This document shows positions 1 to 7,200 of a stretch of DNA of 30,388 nt, piece by piece; the first letter of the stretch is position 1, and every line of letters starts with the position of its first letter. The DNA is taken from contig NZ_QSSH01000029.1 of the NCBI RefSeq assembly GCF_003438495.1, positions 1-30,388 of the forward strand. Direction: 5' to 3'. The DNA is from Collinsella sp. TF05-9AC. GTDB taxonomy: Bacteria; Actinomycetota; Coriobacteriia; Coriobacteriales; Coriobacteriaceae. A program made the translations under genes and the position numbers. Under the pieces are notes generated by a model that worked only from the letters and a program-made list of their open reading frames with translations, was not told the origin of the DNA and searched no databases.

Positions 1-185
1 TGCGGGAACGGCCTGTCCGCCTAATGTGTTCGGCTGAGATCGGAAATCAACCAAAAGTTTGCGAGCGGAGGGGATGGGCACGGCACCGGGCACGGTGAGT
101 TCATGGAACACAGGGGCACCATAATTCGATGCCAATGGCGTGGTAGAACTGTGCTCGATATGCATCCGCAAAAGAAAGAGGCACC

Positions 186-827
186 ATGGTCTCGCGGGTT
201 CTCTACCGACCGTTTGATACCGAAGACTTCGACGCCATCGCGCTGATTCTGCAGCAGCTTTGGCATAACAATTCGGATAACGATGAGTACAACCGCCTTG
301 AGGCCGCGTGCGACCTCGCCTATTGTCTTTCGTCGTCGACGTTTTCGCAGGTTGCCGTAATCGACGGTCAGGCGCGCGGCATTTCGCTCGCGCGTGCGGG
401 ACAAAGCTCCGGCGCCACCGTTAAGGAGCATTGGATGGATACCGAACGCGCGCTGCTATCGCAAATGCGCGAGCTGGAGCCCGATGCTTGCGCCGAGTAT
501 CTATCGTTTGTGCGCGCAACCATCCGAACCAACAACCGCCTGCTCGAGAGCAGCCCGTTGCCGCACGACAACGAGGTCACGCTGCTTGCCGTGGATCGCG
601 ATGTCCATGGTCTGGGCGTTGGCACGGTTCTGCTCGATGCCGCCGTCTCGCACCTGTCCTCGCTTGGAGCGACGAGGGCGCACCTGTACACCGACTCCAA
701 CTGCTCGTGGAAGTTCTACGAGCTGCACGGCTTTAAGCGCACGGCCACGCACCGCGCCAACCGCGAAGAGCGCCGTCACGACATGCCGCGCGAAAGCTTT
801 CTCTACGAACTCGATCTAACAGCCTAA
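186..827 (+). CDS. GNAT-family N-acetyltransferase
   Basis: 213-residue protein. Residues about 133-150 form the acetyl-CoA binding motif A of GNAT enzymes, with HGLGVGTVLL in place of the usual Q/RxxGxG/A pyrophosphate loop. Residues 178-183 (FYELHGF) are the motif B helix typical of the fold. The N-terminal 60 residues (FDAIALILQQLW) fit the first helices of the same domain. An acetyl group would be moved from acetyl-CoA to a small molecule or peptide amine; the acceptor cannot be told from sequence. The ATG is chosen because an AGAAAGAGG ribosome site lies just upstream. It is a single gene convergent with the DUF2207 gene. Nothing recognisable lies in bases 1-185. Confident on fold, not on substrate. 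Confidence 0.85.
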   Translation: MVSRVLYRPFDTEDFDAIALILQQLWHNNSDNDEYNRLEAACDLAYCLSSSTFSQVAVIDGQARGISLARAGQSSGATVKEHWMDTERALLSQMRELEPDACAEYLSFVRATIRTNNRLLESSPLPHDNEVTLLAVDRDVHGLGVGTVLLDAAVSHLSSLGATRAHLYTDSNCSWKFYELHGFKRTATHRANREERRHDMPRESFLYELDLTA

Positions 828-844
828 ACCCAGCAGCCATACCT

Positions 845-893
845 AGTCATTTAGGGATGTTCCCAGTGATTAGTCGTTGGGGACAGCCTTCGT
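845..893. repeat. Intergenic GGGACAG-type repeat, two imperfect copies
   Basis: Two related segments in tandem begin with TAGTCATTTAGGGATG and TAGTCGTTGGGGACAG. The same word recurs on the minus strand at 18576-18597 (TAGTCGTTTGGGACAG), at the stop codon of hisE. Both places are gaps between convergent genes. Confidence 0.5.
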
Positions 894-904
894 AGGTAGC
901 GCAT

Positions 905-953
905 AAAAATGGGATAGATTTTCCGCCAACAGTCGCCGGAGAAGATCCATCCC
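905..953 (-). terminator. Intrinsic terminator of the DUF2207 gene
   Basis: An imperfect inverted repeat spans 910-953 (TGGGATAGATTTTCC against GGAGAAGATCCATCCCA). Read on the minus strand the stem is followed by ATTTTTATG, a U-tract. A-rich sequence on the other side also makes a weaker terminator for the convergent acetyltransferase gene. Confidence 0.65.
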
Positions 954-968
954 AAAAATCAGAGCGCG

Positions 969-2912
969 CTAGAACGTTCCGCCGCCGCCTCCGCCGACGC
1001 CGCCGCCTCCGCCGCCAGAGAAGCCGCCGCCTCCGCCGCCGCCCGAGCTGTCGGAGCTCGACGCCAGCTCACGGATGCTCTCGTGATACACGTCATCGAA
1101 CGAATCGAGCGGAGACTCGATACCGTAATGATGGTAGTACCACCAGTAGCAGGGATAATTGTCATAGAAGCCGTCGGCCTCGCGCACCTCGGGCGGCACG
1201 GCCTCGGCAAGCTGACGCAGCACTTCCTTGGAAACACCCAGCGCCACGCCCATCACCAGCAGCTTGTTCCACAGCACCAGATCGCCGGGGACGGCTTCCT
1301 TTAGACGCGTGAAGTCCTCGAGCCAATGCTTGAGCGCCTTGCAGCGAGCCGCCACCTCGGCGCCCTCCGGCGTAAAGCGGCGGAACGTAAGGCCCACGCC
1401 GATACCCACCAGCACAATCGGCACCGAGATAACCGCGGCGGTAATGTTCGTCTGTGCGCCATCGGTAAAGAAGATAGATCCCACGGGAACAAAGGCAATC
1501 AGGATACCAAGAACCAGGCAAGACACCATTGCAACAATGCCGTCCGAGGCAACGTACTCGCTATCGGCCAACTTGCCCTTAACGGTGTTCTGATAGTCCT
1601 CGAGCTTATCGCCCACGGGCGTAGCGTGCTGCTTGACGTAGTGCTGCAGCTCGTCAAACGTGCGCGAGCGATCGCCGTTCTCGTCAGGCTTAGCACCGGC
1701 AAAGAAGACCTTGAGCACCATGTGGTCAATGCCCTTGGCCGACTTCCAGCCCGCATCGCTCACCGTCACGCGATACGTCTGCTCTTCTTTTTCACGCCCC
1801 AACAGACCCTTCTTGGCCTTGGTCACGGTCGCCTGCTCCAGCTTGATCACACGGTCGTCAGTGAGCTTCATGAGCGTGGCGATATATGCCTGATCGGGCA
1901 CCTCGTTCCAGCTCATGAGGGCCGAAAGCACGGCGGGATGGTCGGCCGAGGGCACATCGCGGAAATATTCGTCCTGGAAAAGCGGCTTGGGCTTGCGCTT
2001 GCGCAGCTTGAGCATAACGATTGTGCCGGTAAAGGCCACCGCCGCAACAACACTTAGCACGGCAAGTGCATTGGCAATTATGCGAGCGTGAGCGCGGCGG
2101 GCGTTAGCTTCGTCGGCCCATTCCTTCTCTTCGCTCAGGATCGTTGACATGCGCTCTTCGCCCGAGGTGGCAAGCTGCGGCACCCAGTCGCTGGGGAAGG
2201 CGATGCGTGCCTCGGCGAATTCGCCCTGATGCACGCAGGGAATGGTATAGGTGACCATGGGCTCGTCCTCATCGAGCGACACGTCGCCCGCCAGCGGACC
2301 GTGGCCCCATGCGCGGAAGTTATCGCCTTTGACGGCCGCCGTCCCGGCAGCGGCATTTGCGAAGCGCACTTCCATCTCGACATCGTCGGAATCCGCAGAC
2401 CAGCCGTCGCCCACGAACTTCCAGTAGAGCTCGGCGGTATCGGCCCAGTTCATAACCGCACCGGTCATGGTGTAGCTCACGTAATAGATCGCGCTGTCGC
2501 CGCTCTCGTGGGGGCTGAACACCTTAATCCTTACGCCGTCACCGGCCTGCTCGACCGTGTAGACGCCAGAATCGCCCTTGTTCGCGCTATCGACTTTGTT
2601 AAACGCGGTGTCCCCTTCCTCGACACTCAGCACATCGACGCCCGCCGTGCCACCCTGCTGGTTGGTACCCGTATTAATCTCCCAAAACACGCCGTTGATG
2701 TCGTCATCGAAATCAAACTGGCGCCCCTCGACAACGGTCAGCGATCCATCGGCCTCGACCGTGGCACTGATGTAGGTTTGGGTCATGGAATACCCGTCGG
2801 CACGTGCAACGGCGGGCAACAGCAGCAGCGCGCACGCGACGAGCGCGCAAATGGAAGCAAATCGCGCAAACGGGCAGCGCTGCCGACAGGTCTTGGCAAC
2901 GGGGGCGTTCAT
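969..2912 (-). CDS. DUF2207 family membrane protein with glycine-rich tail
   Basis: 647 residues from the chosen ATG, which has AAAGGA seven bases upstream; a start 12 codons further up lacks a ribosome site. A signal-like segment (ALVACALLLLPAVARA) is followed by an extracytoplasmic beta-rich DUF2207 domain. Next come a membrane helix near residues 285-310 with a basic stop (KLRKRKPKP), a cytoplasmic region, and two more membrane helices around residues 465-525. The C-terminus is a serine then glycine run ending VGGGGGGTF, as is common in this family. The function of DUF2207 proteins is not established. The GGC/GGA-rich coding of the tail is a simple repeat that may vary in length between strains. 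It is a single transcription unit divergent from the gluQ-like gene. Confidence 0.85.
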   Translation of the reverse strand: MNAPVAKTCRQRCPFARFASICALVACALLLLPAVARADGYSMTQTYISATVEADGSLTVVEGRQFDFDDDINGVFWEINTGTNQQGGTAGVDVLSVEEGDTAFNKVDSANKGDSGVYTVEQAGDGVRIKVFSPHESGDSAIYYVSYTMTGAVMNWADTAELYWKFVGDGWSADSDDVEMEVRFANAAAGTAAVKGDNFRAWGHGPLAGDVSLDEDEPMVTYTIPCVHQGEFAEARIAFPSDWVPQLATSGEERMSTILSEEKEWADEANARRAHARIIANALAVLSVVAAVAFTGTIVMLKLRKRKPKPLFQDEYFRDVPSADHPAVLSALMSWNEVPDQAYIATLMKLTDDRVIKLEQATVTKAKKGLLGREKEEQTYRVTVSDAGWKSAKGIDHMVLKVFFAGAKPDENGDRSRTFDELQHYVKQHATPVGDKLEDYQNTVKGKLADSEYVASDGIVAMVSCLVLGILIAFVPVGSIFFTDGAQTNITAAVISVPIVLVGIGVGLTFRRFTPEGAEVAARCKALKHWLEDFTRLKEAVPGDLVLWNKLLVMGVALGVSKEVLRQLAEAVPPEVREADGFYDNYPCYWWYYHHYGIESPLDSFDDVYHESIRELASSSDSSGGGGGGGFSGGGGGGVGGGGGGTF

Positions 2913-3024
2913 AGGCACATCCTTTGTCTGTGATACCAGTAGCGTCATTGTCCCACGTTTGCGGGTTCATGTGACGAACATCTAGGTCAGCGGAGTATCA
3001 AACGGGACGAAAGTCACGCCCGCG

Positions 3025-3074
3025 GCCGGCACCTGGGGACGTTCCTTATCTGCCGGCAATCTGGGACACTCCTT
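3025..3074. repeat. Intergenic repeat with GGGGACGTTCCTT words
   Basis: GCCGGCA (3025-3031) and TGCCGGC (3051-3057) form an inverted repeat. Overlapping it is a direct repeat, CTGGGGACGTTCCTT (3034-3048) and CTGGGACACTCCTT (3061-3074). The GGGGAC word is shared with the other intergenic palindromes of this window. Confidence 0.45.
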
Positions 3075-3119
3075 GGCATAGCCCGCTCCGGCAATAGATA
3101 CCACTTCATAGCTCCGTCA

Positions 3120-3290
3120 CAGGTGTAGCGGCTTTGTGTGGGCGCGGCGTGAGCCGATTAAGCCGGCGAGCGAGGGGCATAAAGCAGTTGAGCGAAAACG
3201 GTTTGCCCCTTTGCCGTTCGCTTGAGGATCATGTCCCCCTTTTCCGCGGAAACCCCGGCAGTTGCGAAGAGCTGCCGGGGTTTCTGTCGT
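3120..3290 (+). ncRNA. Candidate structured RNA or leader ending in a strong hairpin
   Basis: This is part of the 517-base gap between divergent genes (2913-3429), in which no convincing protein gene is seen. AGCGAA plus CGG at 3191-3201 can pair with CCG plus TTCGCT at 3213-3222, with a two-base bulge. GGGGCA (3174-3179) can pair with TGCCCC (3204-3209). The two helices cross, so they are either a pseudoknot or alternatives. A perfect 12-bp stem AAACCCCGGCAG/CTGCCGGGGTTT (3250-3261 and 3272-3283) with a ten-base loop follows and ends in TTTCTGTCGTTTG, a weak U-tract. I recognise no RNA family. A short open frame over this region runs through the hairpin and is not convincing. It could be a small RNA, or only hairpins in a spacer. 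Confidence 0.3.
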
Positions 3291-3393
3291 TTGAGGGGTT
3301 GAAGGGGCTGAGCTTGGGGCGGCAATCGAGGTGTTGAGTCGGTGCCCGCCGCGCACAACACGCAGCCTCGGCAACTCGCGAGCATCGACGACG

Positions 3394-3429
3394 CCCCCCC
3401 CCACCTCACCCCGCGCTATACTCGTCCGC
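3394..3429 (+). promoter_or_regulatory. Promoter for a leaderless gluQ-type mRNA, with a C9 tract
   Basis: A TATACT -10 box at 3417-3422 lies seven bases before the ATG at 3430, so transcription should begin at or next to the A of the start codon. No ribosome site precedes the ATG. A run of nine C (3394-3402) occupies the -35 position and the start of the spacer. Confidence 0.6.
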
Positions 3430-4440
3430 ATGGATATCAAAACACGCAACATAGCAACGCCCGCCGCGGACGCGCCAGCGACGCCACCCGCCTCCGCCCC
3501 CGCGCCCGTCGTGGGCCGTTTCGCCCCGTCGCCCTCGGGCCGCATGCACCTGGGCAACGTGTTCAGCTGCCTGTGCTCGTGGCTTTCGGCCCGCAGCCAG
3601 GGCGGCAGCATCGTGCTGCGCATCGAGGACCTGGACGATCGCTGCAAGCGCCCGGAACTTGCCGCTCAACTGATTGACGATCTGACCTGGCTAGGGCTCG
3701 AGTGGGACGAAGGCCCCTACTACCAGCACGATCGCCTGGATCTGTACGAGGACGCCCTGCGCCAGCTACAAGACGCCGGCCTCACCTATCCCTGTTTTTG
3801 CACGCGTGCCGAACTCCACGCCGCGAGCGCGCCGCACGCCAGCGACGGCACGCCCATCTACCGCGGCGCCTGCCGAAACCTTTCTGCCGAGGAGGTTGCC
3901 CGCCGCAGCGCCCTGCGCGCTCCGGCCACGCGCCTGCGCGTGCCCGCCGTCGACGACCTCGCCGGCGACGTGATCGAATTCGTGGACCGCACGTACGGAG
4001 CCCAATGCGAGGCACTCGCCACCGAGTGCGGCGACTTTTTGGTCCGCCGCAGCGACGGCGTGTTTGCCTATCAGCTAGCCGTGGTGGTCGACGACGCCGC
4101 CATGGGCGTCACCGAGGTCGTGCGCGGATGCGACCTGCTGGGGTCCACGCCGCGCCAGATCTACCTGCAGCATCTACTGGGACTGGCCACGCCGCGCTAC
4201 GCGCACATTCCGCTGCTCATGTCGCCGGACGGCCGCCGCCTTTCCAAACGAGACCGCGATCTGGACCTGGGCGAGCTCCGCGCCCGCTTTGGCACGCCCG
4301 AGGCATTGCTAGGATGGCTCGCCGGGCAAACGGGCATCGCGCCGGGCACCACGCCGCGCTCTGCCGAGCAGCTGGTCGAGCACTTTAGCTGGGATGTTAT
4401 CCGCGCGCATCGGGAGAACATCACTGTAACGGTCGAGTAG
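3430..4440 (+). CDS. gluQ: Glutamyl-Q tRNA(Asp) synthetase
   Basis: 336 residues. It is a truncated class I glutamyl-tRNA synthetase paralogue that in characterised bacteria attaches glutamate to queuosine in the anticodon of tRNA(Asp). Residues 31-42 (FAPSPSGRMHLG) carry the HIGH-type signature, IEDLDD follows, and RRLSKRD is the KMSKS-type loop. A zinc site of the GluQ kind is visible as CFC, then Y and C in IYRGAC. The protein ends soon after the catalytic core and lacks the anticodon-binding domain of true GluRS, which separates the two. The first 27 residues are an Ala/Pro-rich extension. The start is fixed by the -10 box seven bases upstream. It is convergent with the phosphoesterase gene, 15 bases away. 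No dksA neighbour is present, unlike in proteobacteria. Confidence 0.9.
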   Translation: MDIKTRNIATPAADAPATPPASAPAPVVGRFAPSPSGRMHLGNVFSCLCSWLSARSQGGSIVLRIEDLDDRCKRPELAAQLIDDLTWLGLEWDEGPYYQHDRLDLYEDALRQLQDAGLTYPCFCTRAELHAASAPHASDGTPIYRGACRNLSAEEVARRSALRAPATRLRVPAVDDLAGDVIEFVDRTYGAQCEALATECGDFLVRRSDGVFAYQLAVVVDDAAMGVTEVVRGCDLLGSTPRQIYLQHLLGLATPRYAHIPLLMSPDGRRLSKRDRDLDLGELRARFGTPEALLGWLAGQTGIAPGTTPRSAEQLVEHFSWDVIRAHRENITVTVE

Positions 4441-4455
4441 CCAGCCATCCCGCCT

Positions 4456-5181
4456 CTACGCAACATCCCAGGACTGGAGTTCGTCGCCCAGGCGAACGAT
4501 GCAGTCGTAGAGCACGGTATGGCGCTCGGCCGGGTTGGCATCACGATGAAAATGCCCGTAGTACCAGCGCTTGTAGTCCAAGCGATCTTCCAGCTCATCG
4601 AAAAACGCCGTAAGCCGATCAACGGCGGGGCAATTCCAGCCGGGCGCCGGATAGAGCGTGGGCGAAAGCATGCGCGTAGAGCAGGTGTGGGTGATCACGT
4701 AGTCGACCTTCCAGCCCACGCTGTCGAGCTTTGTCCGCGCCTCCTCAAAGTTGCGCTCGTCCGGCAGCTCCTGCGGCCACCAGCTGGAATACGGAATGCG
4801 GTATTCCTTGTCCACGCTCGTGGCGCCGCCCATGGTAAGGATCGTTGAGCCGTCGAGTTCAAAAACCTCGCCGCGCGTCAGGCGCCGTATGGGCGAGGTA
4901 TCCGACAGGCGCTGCGTCAGTCCACCGTGCCACAACTCCATGGGTCGCTCCGCCCAGTGATCGAAACGCTCGTGGTTGCCGTCGACGAACAGCACGGTAT
5001 AGGGGCGCGACTCCAGCCAGGCGATATCGGCGCACTCCTCGGCAGAGAAATCCCAGGGAAAGCCAAAGTCGCCGGCGACGATGAGACAGTCGTCACTCGT
5101 CAGACTATCCCCAAGCTCCCAGTCGCGCAGCTTTTGCATGTCGAGCCCACCGTGAATGTCGCTCGTCACATAGACCGTCAT
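4456..5181 (-). CDS. Calcineurin-like metallophosphoesterase
   Basis: 241 residues from an ATG preceded by AGGGAAG; a start 12 codons earlier has no better site. The metal-ligand motifs of the superfamily appear in order: SDIHGG (D8, H10), AGDFGFPWD, DGNHERFD, THTCS and YGHFH. This is a two-metal phosphohydrolase, probably cytoplasmic since no signal peptide is seen. The family includes protein phosphatases, nucleotidases and phosphodiesterases and the substrate cannot be assigned. It is followed downstream by the convergent gluQ stop with no clear terminator between. The small membrane protein gene lies 85 bases upstream on the same strand. Confidence 0.85.
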   Translation of the reverse strand: MTVYVTSDIHGGLDMQKLRDWELGDSLTSDDCLIVAGDFGFPWDFSAEECADIAWLESRPYTVLFVDGNHERFDHWAERPMELWHGGLTQRLSDTSPIRRLTRGEVFELDGSTILTMGGATSVDKEYRIPYSSWWPQELPDERNFEEARTKLDSVGWKVDYVITHTCSTRMLSPTLYPAPGWNCPAVDRLTAFFDELEDRLDYKRWYYGHFHRDANPAERHTVLYDCIVRLGDELQSWDVA

Positions 5182-5266
5182 CGGATCACCACTTCCCTGC
5201 AAGTCGCTAGCCCGCATTCTGCACGATTACTAAGCTAACCGTTCCAGCCCTTCCATCCCTTAGGGC

Positions 5267-5506
5267 TTACCCCTCGTTCTTCCATCCAAACGGGTCAAGC
5301 ACCCAAAAAACCAGATCGAGCACGCCGCCGGTCATCATGGCGCCGGCAAGGGCCATGCAAACATGCAGAGAACTGGCACTTCGGAGCACGTCGAATGGCC
5401 CCAGAACAGCCAGCAGCGCGACCGCTGCGCCGGCTACGCACAGCGCGAGGCACGGCCCCGCGTCCTTGACGCACTTCTTTGCGAGATGCTTGGTGTTATC
5501 ACTCAT
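5267..5506 (-). CDS. Small two-helix membrane protein of unknown function
   Basis: 79 residues starting MSDNTKHLAKK, preceded by AAGGAG ten bases before the ATG. Two hydrophobic stretches are separated by a short polar turn: about residues 17-38 (LALCVAGAAVALLAVLGPF) and 48-68. The tail DPFGWKNEG is short and polar. I recognise no family. A longer in-frame reading extends 50 codons upstream but has low-quality sequence and no ribosome site. A short inverted repeat AGCCCT/AGGGCT (5246-5267) touches the stop codon and lacks a U-tract. It could be transcribed together with the phosphoesterase gene 85 bases further on. Confidence 0.55.
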   Translation of the reverse strand: MSDNTKHLAKKCVKDAGPCLALCVAGAAVALLAVLGPFDVLRSASSLHVCMALAGAMMTGGVLDLVFWVLDPFGWKNEG

Positions 5507-5859
5507 CGATATCGAACTCCTTAGAGGACCGTTGTTTGGGTACATGCCACCGCGGCAGAGCAGGGCGGCAGGGTAAGTGTCACATGTCGTGCGGACATCA
5601 ATGGAGAAACCGCCTGCTCGACCAACCTTTGACGCCGTTTTGCACCGGCACCACATCCCCCGCTATCGAGGTCTAATACTTTTCCCACCGCTACCCAAAA
5701 ACTCATCCAACATTAATCTTGGCTCAAGAATCGCTTAATCTATAACCTGCACTATAGAGTTCGACCAAGGGCGGGGCGGCGCCACGCAGGCCGCCGAACG
5801 CAACGCTCGCGCCCGGGCAGATCGCCCGGCGTCGCGCCCATCGAACGAAAGGACAGGTC
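5507..5859 (+). promoter_or_regulatory. Divergent gap with promoter of the DUF4342/two-component operon
   Basis: This 353-base spacer holds no convincing gene. TTGGCT (5719-5724) and TATAAC (5741-5746), 16 bases apart, form a plausible promoter facing the DUF4342 gene. TCTATA and TATAGA, eight bases apart, overlap its -10 region and could be an operator. The rest of the leader is GC-rich, and GAAAGGA at its end is the ribosome site. I found no good promoter for the minus-strand small membrane gene. Confidence 0.45.
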
Positions 5860-6402
5860 ATGGACGACCTCGAAAAAGTTGAAACCATCCGCACCAAGTG
5901 CAACGTGAGCTACACCGATGCCAAGGCGGCGCTCGACGCCGCCGACGGCAACGTTTTGGACGCCATCATTTGGCTCGAGTCGCAGGGCAAGACCCAGACC
6001 ACATCAGCGCATGCCGCCACCGAGTCTGAGCCGGTCGATGAGCCCTCGGCCGAGATGATCGCCGCGCAGGCCGCCTACGAAAAGTCGAGCGAAAAGACCG
6101 ACTTCTCCAAGAAGATGGACAGCGTATGGGAGTACCTCAAAAAGCTCTTCCGCCTGAGCCTGGACACCAAGTTTATCGCCACGCGCCGCGATGCGATCAT
6201 CCTCAACATCCCCATCCTGATCCCCATCATCGCCCTGTTTGCCTGGGGCGCTACGATTTGGCTAATGCTGATTGGCCTGTTCTTTGGCATGCGCTACCGC
6301 ATCGACAGCGACGGCGACGTGCCCGGCAGCATCAACAACCTTATGAATCACGCCGCCGATGCCGCGGACGACATCAAGCAAAATCTGAACGACGACAAGT
6401 AA
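5860..6402 (+). CDS. UBA-like/DUF4342 membrane protein
   Basis: 180 residues. Residues 1-45 resemble the UBA/TS-N three-helix fold found in EF-Ts and NAC (VSYTDAKAALDAADGNVLDA). A charged, disordered-looking linker follows, then the DUF4342 region. This has an amphipathic helix (residues 84-106), one strongly hydrophobic segment (112-143) and a polar C-terminal tail. It is probably anchored in the cytoplasmic membrane with the UBA-like domain inside. The function of DUF4342 proteins is unknown. Eighteen bases separate it from the response regulator gene, which makes an operon and suggests a part in the same signalling pathway or its control. Confidence 0.8.
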   Translation: MDDLEKVETIRTKCNVSYTDAKAALDAADGNVLDAIIWLESQGKTQTTSAHAATESEPVDEPSAEMIAAQAAYEKSSEKTDFSKKMDSVWEYLKKLFRLSLDTKFIATRRDAIILNIPILIPIIALFAWGATIWLMLIGLFFGMRYRIDSDGDVPGSINNLMNHAADAADDIKQNLNDDK

Positions 6403-6420
6403 TCGCAAACGGGGGCACGC

Positions 6421-7200
6421 ATGGCACGGATCCTGATCGTAGAGGACGAGGAGAAAATCGCCCGCTTTGTGACGCTCGAGCTGGAGCACGAGGGCTACCA
6501 GGTGGAACACGCCGCCGATGGCCGCACCGCCGTGGACCTGGCGCTGGAGCGCAACTACGATCTTATTCTGCTCGATGTGCTGTTGCCGCAGCTCAACGGC
6601 ATGGAGGTCCTGCGGCGCGTCCGCAAGCACAAGGATGTGCCGGTGATAATGGTCACCGCGCGCGATGCCGTGATGGACAAGGTGGCCGGGCTCGATGCCG
6701 GCGCCGACGATTACCTGACCAAGCCGTTTGCGATTGAGGAGCTGTTCGCACGGATCCGCGTGGCGTTGAAGCGCTCGGAGGCCGTGCGGGCGGCTTCAGG
6801 CGTTGGCGGCATCGGGACGGGCGCGGCAGGCGGCACGGGTGTCGGCGCCACTGCGATGCCCCCGGTCAGTGACTCGACCCAGGTTTCCGCCTCGCTCTCC
6901 CCCGCCACGCTCGCCGTGGGCTCGGTTGCGCTCGACCCCGACCGCCGCGAAGTCACGGTCGGCGGCTCGCCCATTGCGCTCACGGCCCGCGAGTTCGATG
7001 TCCTCGCCCTGCTTATGGCGCATGCCGAGACCGTGCTCACGCGCGAACGCATCGCGCACGAAGCGCTGGGCTACGAATACATGGGCGACACCAACAACGT
7101 CGACGTGCACATCGCGCATCTACGCGCCAAGATCGAGGACGCCGGCGGCGTCCGCATCATCCAGACCGTGCGCGGGGTGGGCTATGTCTGCCGCGCGTAA
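6421..7200 (+). CDS. OmpR/PhoB-family response regulator
   Basis: 259 residues. The receiver domain (1-115) has the acidic pocket E8/D9, phosphoacceptor D52 in LLDVLLP, T79 in MVTA and K101 in LTKPF. The C-terminal winged helix (about 163-259) ends TVRGVGYVCRA, typical of OmpR DNA-binding domains, with VDVHIAHLRAKI as the recognition helix. The linker between them (about 122-162) is unusually long and rich in Gly, Ala and Ser (GVGGIGTGAAGGTGVGA). The gene is translationally coupled to the histidine kinase that starts inside its last codons. Targets are unknown; self-regulation of the operon is possible. Confidence 0.95.
   Translation: MARILIVEDEEKIARFVTLELEHEGYQVEHAADGRTAVDLALERNYDLILLDVLLPQLNGMEVLRRVRKHKDVPVIMVTARDAVMDKVAGLDAGADDYLTKPFAIEELFARIRVALKRSEAVRAASGVGGIGTGAAGGTGVGATAMPPVSDSTQVSASLSPATLAVGSVALDPDRREVTVGGSPIALTAREFDVLALLMAHAETVLTRERIAHEALGYEYMGDTNNVDVHIAHLRAKIEDAGGVRIIQTVRGVGYVCRA

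Noticed and set aside
1..185. Gene fragment at the left edge
   Set aside because: No frame gives a recognisable protein and no terminator or promoter stands out; treated as a spacer.
3134..3337. 67-codon open frame on the plus strand
   Set aside because: It reads through the perfect terminator-like hairpin, lacks a ribosome site and has no hydrophobic or domain pattern.
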